Shown here in pieces: positions 16,119 to 25,687 of a DNA stretch of 64,000 bases. This DNA is from an uncultured Clostridia bacterium. GTDB lineage: Bacteria > Bacillota > Clostridia > TANB77 > CAG-465. The translations under genes and the position numbers were made by a program. Location: assembly GCA_934132895.1 (NCBI GenBank), contig CAKPAG010000001.1, positions 186,001 through 250,000 of the forward strand. The letters run 5' to 3'. The notes beneath the pieces were generated by a model that saw only the letters and a program-made list of their open reading frames with translations, had not been told where the DNA came from and ran no database searches. Position 1 is the stretch's first letter. Each line of letters starts with the position of its first letter.

Positions 16119-16574
16119 ATGGAAAGTGTAAAAAATAATTATAATGACAAGGAAAAACTTATAGCTATATTACCAAAGGAGTTAAAAAATGAAATATTAA
16201 ATACTCCACTAGAATTAGCTTTTGATAAATCAGTAGATTTAAATACAAGAATAGAATTTCTACTTCCATTTCTTGGATTTCCTACTAGCTTAAACGGATA
16301 TAATTATGCAAAGGAAGCTATTTTGATGGTATGTAAGGATGAAAAGAAACTAAAAAAAATGACCTCAATATTATACAAAGAAATAGCTGAAAAATATGAT
16401 TCTAGTGCTACAAGAGTAGAAAGGTCAATAAGGAATGCTACTGAAATATGTTTTTCAAGGATGGATCCTATATTAAAAAAATGGTTATTTGGCTCAACAG
16501 TAGGATACCAAAATGGCAAATGCAGTAACTCAGAATTTATAGCTAGAATTTCTAGACTTTTAACTAAAATTTAG
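16119..16574 (+). CDS. Stand-alone Spo0A C-terminal-type DNA-binding protein (no receiver domain)
   Basis: 151 residues with a GAGGTGA site. Residues 45-150 match the Spo0A effector domain: LLPFLGFPTSLNGYNYAKEAI, YKEIAEKYDSSATRVERSIRNA (recognition helix), then GYQNGKCSNSEFIARISRLL. The phospho-acceptor receiver domain of Spo0A is absent; the 40-residue front has no Asp pocket. It probably binds 0A-box-like DNA without phosphorelay control, as an accessory or antagonist of Spo0A. It stands alone, divergent from ytfI-ytfJ. Confidence 0.85.
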   Translation: MESVKNNYNDKEKLIAILPKELKNEILNTPLELAFDKSVDLNTRIEFLLPFLGFPTSLNGYNYAKEAILMVCKDEKKLKKMTSILYKEIAEKYDSSATRVERSIRNATEICFSRMDPILKKWLFGSTVGYQNGKCSNSEFIARISRLLTKI

Positions 16575-16583
16575 TAAAAAAAT

Positions 16584-16625
16584 AAGGGAAAGTTATAACT
16601 TAAAATTAATTATAAAATTCCCTTT
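16584..16625. terminator. Terminator between the Spo0A-like and zntA genes
   Basis: AAGGGAA (16584-16590) pairs with TTCCCTT (16618-16624), with inner TTATAA/TTATAA pairing. A-rich and T-rich flanks allow use on either strand. Confidence 0.7.
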
Positions 16626-16660
16626 AAAATAATTATATTATATTACATTATATTATATTT

Positions 16661-18538
16661 TTAGAATTTAATATTAAATATTCTAAGTGCATTTATTATT
16701 GTTATAAGTGCTACACCTACATCTGCAAATATTGCAAACCACATAGGTACAGTAAATAATATACTACATACTAAAAATATTACTTTAATACTTAAAGCAA
16801 ATATAATATTTTGCTTTACTATTTTTTTAGTTTTTCTTGAAATCTTTAATATATCTACAACTTTAGATGGTTCATCACTCATAATTGCAATATCTGATGT
16901 TTCAATTGCAATATCTGCTCCTTTTCCCATAGATATACCTATATCTGCCATTGCAAGCACTGGTGCATCATTTATTCCATCACCTACAAATGCTACTTTT
17001 TTTTCTTGGTTATTTTTAAGATTTTCTAAAATATCTGATTTATCTTTTGGTAAAAGTTTTGAATGTACTTTTTCTATTCCAAGTTTTTTAGCCACTTCAT
17101 TTGCAATAAAATTTTCATCTCCTGTTAGCATTACAACATCTTTTACTCCATTTTTTTGTAAATCTTTCACTAAGTTTAATGCATCTTCTTTAATAACATC
17201 AGATAACACAATATATCCTTCAAAATTATTATCTACACTTAAGTATACTATTGTTCCTACTTCTTCTTTTCTTTCTAGATCAAGCCCGTTTTCTTCCATC
17301 AAGGTATAATTTCCAACTATTATTTCTTTTCCATTTAAATTAGCTTTTATGCCTTTTCCGGCTATTTCTTCATGTGATATAATGTCATTTTCATCTATCT
17401 TTTTGTTATAATAATCTAAAATAGACTTAGCTATATAATGATTAGAATAATACTCGCATTTAGCTATATATTCTACTACTTCATCTTTACTTAAATTTCC
17501 CACACTTTCCACTTTAGTTACTTCAAAAACACCTTTAGTAAGTGTTCCTGTTTTATCAAAAACTACAGTGTCAACTAATGTCATGTTATCTAGATAATTA
17601 CTTCCCTTTACTAATATTCCTTTTTTAGAACATGCACCTATTCCTACAAAGAAACTAAGTGGAACTGAAATTACAAGTGCACAAGGACATGAAATTACTA
17701 AAAATGTGAAAGCTTTATGCAAAGATTCAGAATATGTATAATTTGTTACAAGTGGTAAAAATGCTATTATTACAGCAATAAAAGTAACTATTGGAGTATA
17801 AACTTTTGCAAATTTAGTTATAAATTTCTCTGTAGTTGATTTTTTCTCATTTGCTTCTTCTATCATTTCAATTATTTTATACACTGTTGAATTCTCATAA
17901 GTTTTTGATACTTCTACTTCAATTACTCCACCTATATTTATAGCTCCAGATAAAATTTCTTCGTTTATATTTTTAGATACTGGCTTACTTTCACCTGTTA
18001 AAAATGACATATCAAGTTTTGCATTATCTGTTTTTAGAACTCCATCTACAGGTATTTTTTCTCCAGTCTTTACAATTATTATATCTTTTATTTTTAATTC
18101 TTTGGTTTCAACTTTTTTTACTCCATTACTTGTTTTTAAGTTTGCAGTTTTTTCTCTAATATCAATTGTTTCAGTTATTTTTTTCTTTGAATTTTCTACT
18201 GCTTTATCTTGCAAAAATTCTCCAATTTTGTATAGCAAAATAACAGCTATTGCTTCTTTATACTCAGAAATTGCAAATGCACCAAATGTAGCTACTACCA
18301 TTAAAAAGTTTTCGTCAAACATATCTTTTTTAAACAAATGTGAAATAGCCTTAAATACTATATCATAACCTATTAATATGTAACTAATTATATATAAAAT
18401 TGTTGTAGTGGTTTCATTTAAAGTATTTAAAAATATTACAGCTATAAATATTATAGTTCCAAGTATAGTTAAAATGACATTTGTTTTATTTATTTCTTCC
18501 TCTTCATGGTTATGCTCATGATCACAACACTTACTCAT
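16661..18538 (-). CDS. P1B-type heavy-metal (Cd/Zn/Pb) exporting ATPase
   Basis: 625 residues. A His/Cys-rich front (CCDHEHNHEEEE) replaces a folded HMA domain. Membrane helices follow, then TGES, the metal-transfer CPCALVISVP near residue 285, phosphorylation motif DKTGTLTKG, and the hinge GDGINDAPVL near 540. CPC with an upstream ArsR/CadC regulator points to Cd2+/Zn2+/Pb2+ efflux. Oddity: the nucleotide-binding 'HP' dipeptide is HY here (SNHYIAKSI). The start overlaps the regulator stop by 4 bases (ATGA-type coupling). Confidence 0.92.
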   Translation of the reverse strand: MSKCCDHEHNHEEEEINKTNVILTILGTIIFIAVIFLNTLNETTTTILYIISYILIGYDIVFKAISHLFKKDMFDENFLMVVATFGAFAISEYKEAIAVILLYKIGEFLQDKAVENSKKKITETIDIREKTANLKTSNGVKKVETKELKIKDIIIVKTGEKIPVDGVLKTDNAKLDMSFLTGESKPVSKNINEEILSGAINIGGVIEVEVSKTYENSTVYKIIEMIEEANEKKSTTEKFITKFAKVYTPIVTFIAVIIAFLPLVTNYTYSESLHKAFTFLVISCPCALVISVPLSFFVGIGACSKKGILVKGSNYLDNMTLVDTVVFDKTGTLTKGVFEVTKVESVGNLSKDEVVEYIAKCEYYSNHYIAKSILDYYNKKIDENDIISHEEIAGKGIKANLNGKEIIVGNYTLMEENGLDLERKEEVGTIVYLSVDNNFEGYIVLSDVIKEDALNLVKDLQKNGVKDVVMLTGDENFIANEVAKKLGIEKVHSKLLPKDKSDILENLKNNQEKKVAFVGDGINDAPVLAMADIGISMGKGADIAIETSDIAIMSDEPSKVVDILKISRKTKKIVKQNIIFALSIKVIFLVCSILFTVPMWFAIFADVGVALITIINALRIFNIKF

Positions 18539-18861
18539 ACTTCTTCCTCCTTAACATGCTCTAATACAACATTTAAAATTTTTTCTACATGATCATCATC
18601 TAAAGAATAATATACAGTCTTTCCTTCTTTTCTTGGCTTTACAAGACGAGAAGCCTTTAAAATTCTTAGTTGATGAGATACAGCAGATTGGCTCATGTTA
18701 ACTTTTTCCGCAATATGGCATACACAAAGTTCATCTTGAATTAATGTATATAATATTTTTATTCTAGAACTATCAGAAAAAACTTTAAAAGTATCTGAAA
18801 GCTCAATAATCAAATCTTCTTCTGGAATATTAATATTATTATTACACTTATCACTATTCAT
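18535..18861 (-). CDS. ArsR/SmtB-family metal-responsive repressor (CadC-like)
   Basis: 108 residues from MNSDKC, chosen because GAGGTGA lies 5 bases upstream; longer in-frame starts lack a site. Winged helix-turn-helix with DSSRIKILYTL, the metal-site helix ELCVCHIAEKV (Cys-x-Cys, as in CadC/ArsR), recognition helix SQSAVSHQLRILK and wing KEGKTVYYSL. It represses the downstream efflux ATPase until Cd/Zn/Pb binds. The operator is visible just upstream. Confidence 0.93.
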   Translation of the reverse strand: MNSDKCNNNINIPEEDLIIELSDTFKVFSDSSRIKILYTLIQDELCVCHIAEKVNMSQSAVSHQLRILKASRLVKPRKEGKTVYYSLDDDHVEKILNVVLEHVKEEEV

Positions 18862-18880
18862 TATACTCACCTCTAAAATT

Positions 18881-18937
18881 ATATATGAATGATTATTCAT
18901 ATATTCACATGTTATCACAAAAAAATAAGCATGTCAA
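18881..18937 (-). promoter_or_regulatory. Promoter and ArsR-type operator of the metal-efflux operon
   Basis: TTGACA (18937-18932), 17-base spacer, TAACAT (18914-18909). Immediately downstream is a perfect 10-bp inverted repeat, ATATATGAAT (18881-18890), GATT, ATTCATATAT (18895-18904), the TGAA-N-TTCA pattern bound by ArsR/SmtB repressors. Binding there would block transcription start. Confidence 0.85.
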
Positions 18938-18958
18938 GAATTTATGACATACTTATTT
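18919..18958 (-). terminator. Terminator of the prepilin-SGNH gene, overlapping the cadC promoter
   Basis: Reverse strand AAATAAG-T-ATGTCA pairs with TGACAT-G-CTTATTT, followed by a T-run, right after the stop at 18963. The 3' arm of the stem contains the TTGACA -35 box of the metal operon. Confidence 0.8.
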
Positions 18959-18962
18959 AAAA

Positions 18963-20745
18963 TTATATATACTCTTTTTGTAACCAAATCTTATCTAAAA
19001 ATGGGAAAAGGTCATTATTAACATATATTTCTGTTCCTTCTTTATTAGGATGTAAACCATCTGGTGCATATTTCAATTTAAAGTCCATACTTCCCATATT
19101 CATATGCGATGTAGAATACATGTCACATACTTTAACATTGCTATATGATGAACATAATTGTTTTATTGCATTTACATAGTCAATTAATTGGAAACCTATT
19201 TTATTTTTTGGGTTATATTCTGCCTCTCCAACCATATCTTGCCAATAATAATTTCCATTCTCATCAGTAAGAAGTGTTCCTGTTTGTGACCATCTTGGAA
19301 TAGGTGTCATATATACAATTTCAGCATTTGGGAAATTTGTAGTTATATAATCTAATGTAGCTTTAACAGCGGAACAAAAAGAAACACTATTTTCCGTACT
19401 AGGAGCATCTGATACGGTACCAAGTTTCCTACTTTGACTATAGTCATTAGTTCCACCAAAGACCATTATTACATCCAAATCGGGTGGCAAAGCAGTGGTA
19501 TTTAAATATGTTGTAAATCTAGGATTCCCCATAGAGCCATCAATAGAATAACTTGCTCCACTAACTGAATTATTAATTACATCAGATATTTCATATCTAT
19601 TCTTTACAAGTTGCCACCAAGCCGCATCTACATTTGTTAAACGATTTCCGGCCAGTAGTTGCAGGTGTTATTTTTCCACTATCCAATCTTACACTACTAA
19701 CCCCCTCTGAAATACTATCACCAATTACAGCCATTTTTTTGCCTTTAACTTTACTTGTAGTTACTTCTTCTGCAATCTTTTTATATTTACAAGTTATACT
19801 AACATTATCATTATCAGTTATAAATGTCATATATGGTGAAATACTTTTAACTCCACTTACAGTTCCATCACTATTTGGTGTAAACTTATTACATACGTAC
19901 TCAGCATAATCTGTTTTTTTATCGCCTAGCTGAACTTGCAAATTTTTAATTTCTACAGTTGCATTTGCACCAACAAAAACACTTAATTTTAATGAACAAG
20001 ACTTAGTTAAAGTCAGTTGCTTTTGGTTAGTATTCCAAGCTACTGATGCTGACCAATTATCAATTGAACCTGTATAACAATGAATAGTCTTATCGTCGGA
20101 ATGTGACAATGTATATGTTCCAGCTGGAAGTTGTTCAATTATAAAATCTGCCTGTTTTGTCGCAGTAGTAGAATTATTTACTAATGTTATTACACCATTT
20201 TCGTACGATTGCACCTTAATATAATCAGATTTGGATAATGTGTTATAATCAAATAAGTTTGTTCCAAATTGTTTAACTTTAATAGTTGAAAAATCTGTAA
20301 TAATTGAACTAGAAAGTTTAACTTCTACATCATGTTCTTTTGAATATACATTGTTAGCTAAAATATAACTTCCTTGTAATTCTTTTGATATTATGCGCTC
20401 ATTACTTAGTTCTACTCCTTTTTCTGATACAATTACTTGATTTACTTTCTCATCTGAGAAACCTTGAGCTAAAAGACTGTTTCTAACTTCATCAGTTAAG
20501 CTATCGTAATCTATAGCTTCTCCTTTTATTTGTTTGTCTGCATACAAAGAAGTATATGCTAAATTAGCCGCTTCAAGTAATGCTGATTCATCGTTTGCAG
20601 CCCTTGCCTTATTAGCATTTGATATAGGGTTATTGTTTGCAATAGATAGTATTACTGCTACTGCTAGTATTATAATTACTATTATTGTTATTACAAGTAC
20701 TATTAGTGATATACCACTTTTTTTAAAATTTCGTTTTTCTTTCAT
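18963..20745 (-). CDS. Prepilin-anchored SGNH/GDSL hydrolase, with one +1 frame change at a CGG codon
   Basis: Residues 9-40 (KKSGISLIVLVITIIVI) are a prepilin-like membrane anchor nearly identical to that of the gene at 10.1 kb. Residues about 125-290 are a beta-sandwich of the carbohydrate-binding type (QLPAGTYTLSHSD, LQVQLGDKKTDYAEYV). The SGNH hydrolase follows: block I AVIGDSISEG, block III VFGGTND, block V DGLHPN. The frame breaks at the zero-frame CGG 19650-19648: skipping the C gives TTGGNRLTNVDAAWW and an open frame to the stop at 18963. Losing one A of the following AAA would also repair it. The whole product would be about 593 residues, probably a surface esterase acting on glycan or cell-wall acyl groups. 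Confidence 0.82.
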
Positions 20746-20816
20746 TTGTTTTTTATCTCCTCCTATAATCTCCGTAATATATTATTTGTTTTTTAGACAA
20801 ATTTTATTACTTTTTT

Positions 20817-20854
20817 ATTATACAATAAAATCTAAGTGCTTGCAACAAGTTTAC
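20817..20854 (-). promoter_or_regulatory. Promoter with conserved upstream box (prepilin gene 2)
   Basis: Reverse strand GTAAACTTGTTGCAA (20854-20840) whose last six bases are the -35, 17-base spacer, TATAAT (20822-20817). It matches the prepilin gene at 10.1 kb in box, spacing and -10. A second CAGTAAAC-like half lies just upstream. Confidence 0.75.
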
Positions 20855-20902
20855 TGTAAAATTCAAAAAAAATATTTTTTCTTATATAATAAGTTAACTA
20901 TA

Positions 20903-20943
20903 AAAAATACTATATGTATTATCTATTTACATATAGTATTTTT
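20903..20943. terminator. Terminator after the ABC exporter operon
   Basis: A 16-bp perfect stem: AAAAATACTATATGTA (20903-20918) and TACATATAGTATTTTT (20928-20943). Confidence 0.85.
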
Positions 20944-20959
20944 CATTCTATATTGATTA

Positions 20960-23317
20960 TTATAATTCAAATTGTGAGTTATATAATTTAGCATAGAAAC
21001 CATTTTTATTCATAAGTTCTTCATGATTTCCACTTTCAATTATATTACCTTCATTCATAACTAAAATTAAATCGGCATTTTTTATTGTAGATAATCTATG
21101 TGCAATTATAAAAGAAGTTTTTCCTTTTGTTAATTTATCCATTGCCACTTGAACAAGCTCTTCAGTTCTTGTATCTACATTTGATGTTGCTTCATCTAGT
21201 ATCAAAAATGGTGATTTATCAATCATTGCTCTTGCTATTGTTAATAACTGTCTTTGACCTGCTGAAACGCTATCATTTTCTGAAAGTACTGAATCATATC
21301 CATGTGGTAATGTACGTATAAAGTGATCTATTCCTACCTCTTTACATACTTCTTTTACTTCATCTATTGAAACATCTTCTCTGTTATATACAATATTTTC
21401 TTTTACTGTTCCTTCAAATAACCAAGTATCTTGAAGAACCATTGTAAATAAGTCATGAATATTTTCACGAGTTAAATCTTTAGTTGAAACTCCATCTATT
21501 AATATATCTCCACTTTTTATATCATAAAACTTCATTAAAAGATTTACCATTGTTGTCTTTCCCGCGCCAGTTGGACCAACTATAGCTATCTTTTGACCTG
21601 GCATTGCTGTAGCTGAAAAATCATTTATTGTAGGTTTGTCATTATCATCATATTGGAATACAACATCTTTAAATTCAATTTTTCCTTTTACATCTTCTTT
21701 ATTTAGTTTTTTAGTTAAGTCTTTTTCATCTTTCATTTCTTCTTCATCAACAAATTCAAATACTCTTTCACTTGCAGCAGCTGTTGATTGAATTGAAGTC
21801 ATTGCTTGAGCGATTTGAGCCATTGGTTGTGTAAATAACCTTACATATGTTATAAACGCAATAATTACTCCGAAAGAAATCATATCATTTTTAGCAAGTA
21901 AAGCACCTACTAGACATACTGCAACATATCCAAAGTTTCCTATAAAGTTCATCATTGGTTGCATAAGTCCTGATAAGAATTGACTCTTCTCATTACTTAC
22001 TCTTACTTTTTCATTTAAATCGTCGAACTTTTTATCGGCATCGTCTTTAGCATTATATACTTTTACAACATTTAAACCTGAATATATTTCTTCAATATGA
22101 CCATTTAGTTTTCCTAATTCTTCTTGTCTTGCAGTAAAATATTTTTGAGATTTTTTTAGTATAAATCCCATTCCTATAAATCCTACTAAACTAGAAAGTA
22201 CTGCTGTAAAGGCTAAAATCCAGTTTGTATAAAACATCATAATCATGGAACCAATAAAAAGTGTTACACTACTAACTAAAGTAGCAAGTGATTGGTTCAT
22301 TGATTGTGCTATTGTATCTACATCATTAGTAACCCTTGATAAAATATCACCTTTTGAATGCTTATCAAAATATTTAAGAGGTAACTTATTTATCTTTTTA
22401 GATATTCTAGATCTTAAATCTCTAGCAAAGTTATTCGCAACATCTGTCATACATATTGATTCAATATATGTAAATAATGCACTTATAACATAGAGTGACA
22501 CTAAAAATATTGTAAGTTTTTTTATAGTATCCAAATTCATTTTTGGTTCTATAACTTTTTTTACATTTTCAGGCATAGTATCTATTTTAGAGTAAAGTGT
22601 ATTAACGTCAGTATCTTCTTTTAAATCTGACATTACATTTACTGTTTCATATAACTCATCAGTTGAAATTCTTACCCCATCTATTTCAACTTCAGTTAAT
22701 AAAGCTTTCATTATACTTGCTGGTAAAGTATTTGTAGAATTTTTCTTTATTAAACTTATCTTATCTTCTTTTGAAACCAATATTTCCTCATAAGTGGTAT
22801 CTTCAAATATATTCTTAAGTATGCTCTCTGGAAGTTCTGCCATTATACTAGATATATTTTCTTTTGAATCGTTAGACTGTAGTTTTAACATACTCTCTTG
22901 AAATATTTTCTTATCTTCCAAAGAAATATCAGAGTTATTCATTATACTAATTATTTTTTCTTGAGAAAAGTTTACATCTAAAATCTCTGGTATTTTTTTA
23001 GATATATTTTCCTCATTTAAATCTTTTTTTATACTCTCTTGCAAAATTTCTAAATTATCTTTATTTACCACTAACCCTTTAGAAATTTCATCTGTAAGGT
23101 CTGATATTTTATTTGGAGCTGAAAGTGATAATATTGCCCCAAACATTGCAAGAATAAGTGATATAATTATGAATACCTTGAAAGGTTTCAATTCTTTTAA
23201 AAGTCTTTTTACTGCCTTTTTAAAATCTTTAGCTTTTTCAACTACCCCCATTCCTGGAGGTCCACCTCCTGGCATTCTTCTAGGAGTTCTATGTCTTTTT
23301 TCTTCATCATTATGCAT
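20960..23317 (-). CDS. ABC exporter half-transporter, catalytic subunit with large external insert
   Basis: 785 residues, about 200 longer than usual. A basic Gly/Pro front (RRMPGGGPPGMG) precedes helix 1 near residue 50; residues about 70-270 form a charged helical segment between TM1 and TM2, predicted outside. The rest is a type IV exporter membrane domain. NBD: Walker A GPTGAGKTT, signature SAGQRQ (first Gly changed), Walker B ILDEATSNVD with the catalytic Glu, H-loop IIAHRLST. It complements the 587-residue partner, whose NBD is degenerate. It overlaps the partner gene by 8 bases in the MarR-ABC-ABC operon. The substrate is unknown; probably a drug, lipid or peptide. Confidence 0.93.
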   Translation of the reverse strand: MHNDEEKRHRTPRRMPGGGPPGMGVVEKAKDFKKAVKRLLKELKPFKVFIIISLILAMFGAILSLSAPNKISDLTDEISKGLVVNKDNLEILQESIKKDLNEENISKKIPEILDVNFSQEKIISIMNNSDISLEDKKIFQESMLKLQSNDSKENISSIMAELPESILKNIFEDTTYEEILVSKEDKISLIKKNSTNTLPASIMKALLTEVEIDGVRISTDELYETVNVMSDLKEDTDVNTLYSKIDTMPENVKKVIEPKMNLDTIKKLTIFLVSLYVISALFTYIESICMTDVANNFARDLRSRISKKINKLPLKYFDKHSKGDILSRVTNDVDTIAQSMNQSLATLVSSVTLFIGSMIMMFYTNWILAFTAVLSSLVGFIGMGFILKKSQKYFTARQEELGKLNGHIEEIYSGLNVVKVYNAKDDADKKFDDLNEKVRVSNEKSQFLSGLMQPMMNFIGNFGYVAVCLVGALLAKNDMISFGVIIAFITYVRLFTQPMAQIAQAMTSIQSTAAASERVFEFVDEEEMKDEKDLTKKLNKEDVKGKIEFKDVVFQYDDNDKPTINDFSATAMPGQKIAIVGPTGAGKTTMVNLLMKFYDIKSGDILIDGVSTKDLTRENIHDLFTMVLQDTWLFEGTVKENIVYNREDVSIDEVKEVCKEVGIDHFIRTLPHGYDSVLSENDSVSAGQRQLLTIARAMIDKSPFLILDEATSNVDTRTEELVQVAMDKLTKGKTSFIIAHRLSTIKNADLILVMNEGNIIESGNHEELMNKNGFYAKLYNSQFEL

Positions 23318-25073
23318 TTTCTAATTCCTCCTTTGATAGTTGAGATAAAGCAATTTGTTTGTATACTTCACAAGACTTAAGTAAATCTTTATGATTTCCT
23401 ATTCCAACACATTTTCCATTGTCTAATACAATAATCTTATCTGCATTCATTATAGTACCTATTCTTTGTGCTACTATTAAACTTGTAGCATCTTTTGTAT
23501 ATGATTTTAATTCTTTTCTAAGTACTGCATCAGTTTTGTAATCAAGTGCTGAAAAGCTATCATCAAAAATATATATTTCTGGATCTTTAGCTATAGCTCT
23601 TGCTATTGCCAAACGTTGTTTTTGACCACCTGATACATTCGTACCGCCTTGTGCCATATGAGAGTTATACCCTTCATCCATTTTCTCAACAAATTCTTTT
23701 GCTTGAGCTACCTTAATTGCCTCTTTAACTTTTTCTAAAGAATAACTACCATTTGGCTTTTTGCCATATGCAACATTTGAATATACAGTACCATTAAACA
23801 TAACTGCTTTTTGTGGCACATAACCAATTTTGCTATGTAAAAATTCTTCTTTATATTCCTTTACATTAACTCCATCAATTAATACTTCTCCTTTAGTTGC
23901 ATCATAAAATCTAGGTACTAAGTTTATTAGAGTAGATTTTCCACTTCCGGTAGAACCAATAAATGCAACAGTTTCGCCTTTATTTGCTTTAAATGAAATA
24001 TCTTCAAGTAAATACTCATCGGCATCTGGGTATTTAAAATATACGTGTTTGAATTCTACAGTTCCCTTTTCACCATTTTCTATATTAGTTACTTCTCCTT
24101 CTTTTATTGTTATATCTGTATCTAACACTTCATTTATACGTTTAGCTGAAACTTGTGCTCTAGGTAGCATCATAAATACAAAAGCTAAAAGCAAAAAAGA
24201 CATTATAACCTGTATTGCATATGAAGAAAATACTACCATATCTCCAAATAGTGATAATTTATCAGCCATCATTGCATCTTTAATAATGTATGCTCCTACA
24301 AAATATATTGCAAGTGTTAAAAAGTATAATACTAAGTACATAGTTGGTTGCATTATAGCGAATTTCTTTTGGTTAAATAATTGTAAATTTGTAAGATTAT
24401 CATTTGCTTTTTCAAATTTTTCTTCTTGGTATTTTTCAGCATTAAATGCTCTTACTACACGTATTCCGTTTAAGTTTTCACGAGTTACCCCATTTAATTT
24501 ATCTATTAATTTCTGTACAATTTTAAATCTAGGAAGAACTATTACAATAAGCATAGCTATTACAGATAGTAATACTACAACTGCCACTGCAGTTATTGCA
24601 CTCCACTGCCAACTCTTATTTAAAATTTTAGAAACAGCCCAAATTGCAGTTATTGGTGCTTTTATTAAAAGTTGAAGTCCCATTGCCATAAACATTTGAA
24701 TGTTTGTTATATCATTTGTTGTTCTTGTTATTAAACTGCTAGTTGAAAATTGTTTTACCTCTTGCATAGCTAAATTTTCTACTTTAGTAAATATACTTTT
24801 TCTAACATTTTTAGAGAATATAGAAGAAAGCTTTGAAATTATATAGCCTGTTATAACAGCTGCAACTAAGCTTCCAAATGCACAAAGTAGCATATATCCT
24901 CCGTTTTTTAAGATTTCACCTATCTTTGCCCCTTCAGTTTTTACGAGTACAGTGATTTCTGACATATAATCAGGCATTTTTAATTCTAACCATACTTGAG
25001 CAAATATAAGTAAAAAAGATATAAATATAAATAAATAATCTCTTTTGTTTAACTTTTTAAGTAGTTTTAGCAT
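23310..25073 (-). CDS. ABC exporter half-transporter, degenerate-NBD subunit
   Basis: 587 residues: six-helix membrane domain, then NBD with Walker A GSTGSGKST, canonical signature VSGGQKQR, and Walker B IYIFDDSFSALD in which Asp replaces the catalytic Glu. The H-loop is VAQRIGT (Gln for His). These changes define the non-catalytic half of heterodimeric exporters, where the partner's NBD hydrolyses ATP. It is translated between a MarR regulator (7-base overlap) and the catalytic half. Confidence 0.93.
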   Translation of the reverse strand: MLKLLKKLNKRDYLFIFISFLLIFAQVWLELKMPDYMSEITVLVKTEGAKIGEILKNGGYMLLCAFGSLVAAVITGYIISKLSSIFSKNVRKSIFTKVENLAMQEVKQFSTSSLITRTTNDITNIQMFMAMGLQLLIKAPITAIWAVSKILNKSWQWSAITAVAVVVLLSVIAMLIVIVLPRFKIVQKLIDKLNGVTRENLNGIRVVRAFNAEKYQEEKFEKANDNLTNLQLFNQKKFAIMQPTMYLVLYFLTLAIYFVGAYIIKDAMMADKLSLFGDMVVFSSYAIQVIMSFLLLAFVFMMLPRAQVSAKRINEVLDTDITIKEGEVTNIENGEKGTVEFKHVYFKYPDADEYLLEDISFKANKGETVAFIGSTGSGKSTLINLVPRFYDATKGEVLIDGVNVKEYKEEFLHSKIGYVPQKAVMFNGTVYSNVAYGKKPNGSYSLEKVKEAIKVAQAKEFVEKMDEGYNSHMAQGGTNVSGGQKQRLAIARAIAKDPEIYIFDDSFSALDYKTDAVLRKELKSYTKDATSLIVAQRIGTIMNADKIIVLDNGKCVGIGNHKDLLKSCEVYKQIALSQLSKEELENA

Positions 25074-25534
25074 TTTATCATCCTTTCTTTTTTTACATTT
25101 TCTTTCATTTTGGAAATGACACTTAAAAATACATTTAACTCCTCTTTAGATATTCCTTTTATTATATTTTCTTCAAGATTTAATATTCTTAATTTATTCT
25201 CTTCGAATACCCTTTTGGCACTTTCATTTAAATATATTTTCTTTAATCTTGTATCGTCATTACTAATTTTTCTTTTTATCAATTCATTTTTTTCCATAGT
25301 TTTCAATACACCAGATACTGTTGCCCTTTTTAGATTTAGTTTATTTTCTAAATCCTTTTGATACAAAAATCCTTCTTTGCTTTTAAGTAGGCAGTGTATT
25401 ATTTCAATTTGTGTAGGTGTAAGTACAGCAAATCTATCTACATTTCTTTCTTCCTTAACCTGATTTCTAATAAGTTCATTAAATATACTCTTTTCTAAAC
25501 TTTTTATTTCATTTATCACATGTATATCATTCAT
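25067..25534 (-). CDS. MarR-family transcriptional regulator
   Basis: About 155 residues; two adjacent ATGs (25537 and 25534) follow AGGTGA, and the second has better spacing. Winged HTH of the MarR type: LTPTQIEIIHCLLKS, recognition segment LNLKRATVSGVLKTMEKNELI and wing RKISNDDTRLKKIYL. It heads the operon of the two ABC half-transporters, the usual arrangement for a ligand-released repressor of an efflux pump. No clear palindrome stands out in the short upstream region. Confidence 0.92.
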   Translation of the reverse strand: MNDIHVINEIKSLEKSIFNELIRNQVKEERNVDRFAVLTPTQIEIIHCLLKSKEGFLYQKDLENKLNLKRATVSGVLKTMEKNELIKRKISNDDTRLKKIYLNESAKRVFEENKLRILNLEENIIKGISKEELNVFLSVISKMKENVKKERMIKC

Positions 25535-25687
25535 CATCTCACCTCGGCTTTGTATGGTGCCTTACAATATTTTAATATTTATACTCTTCTTTGTCAATAA
25601 ATATGCCATTTTTACACAAATTTTTCACAAAAATTCAAAGACAAGTCAAATTTTATATTTAAATTTAACTTGTCTTAAATATATATA

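Noticed and set aside
24049..24675. 208-residue plus-strand open frame
   Set aside because: Antisense to the ABC exporter core domain with no start signal.
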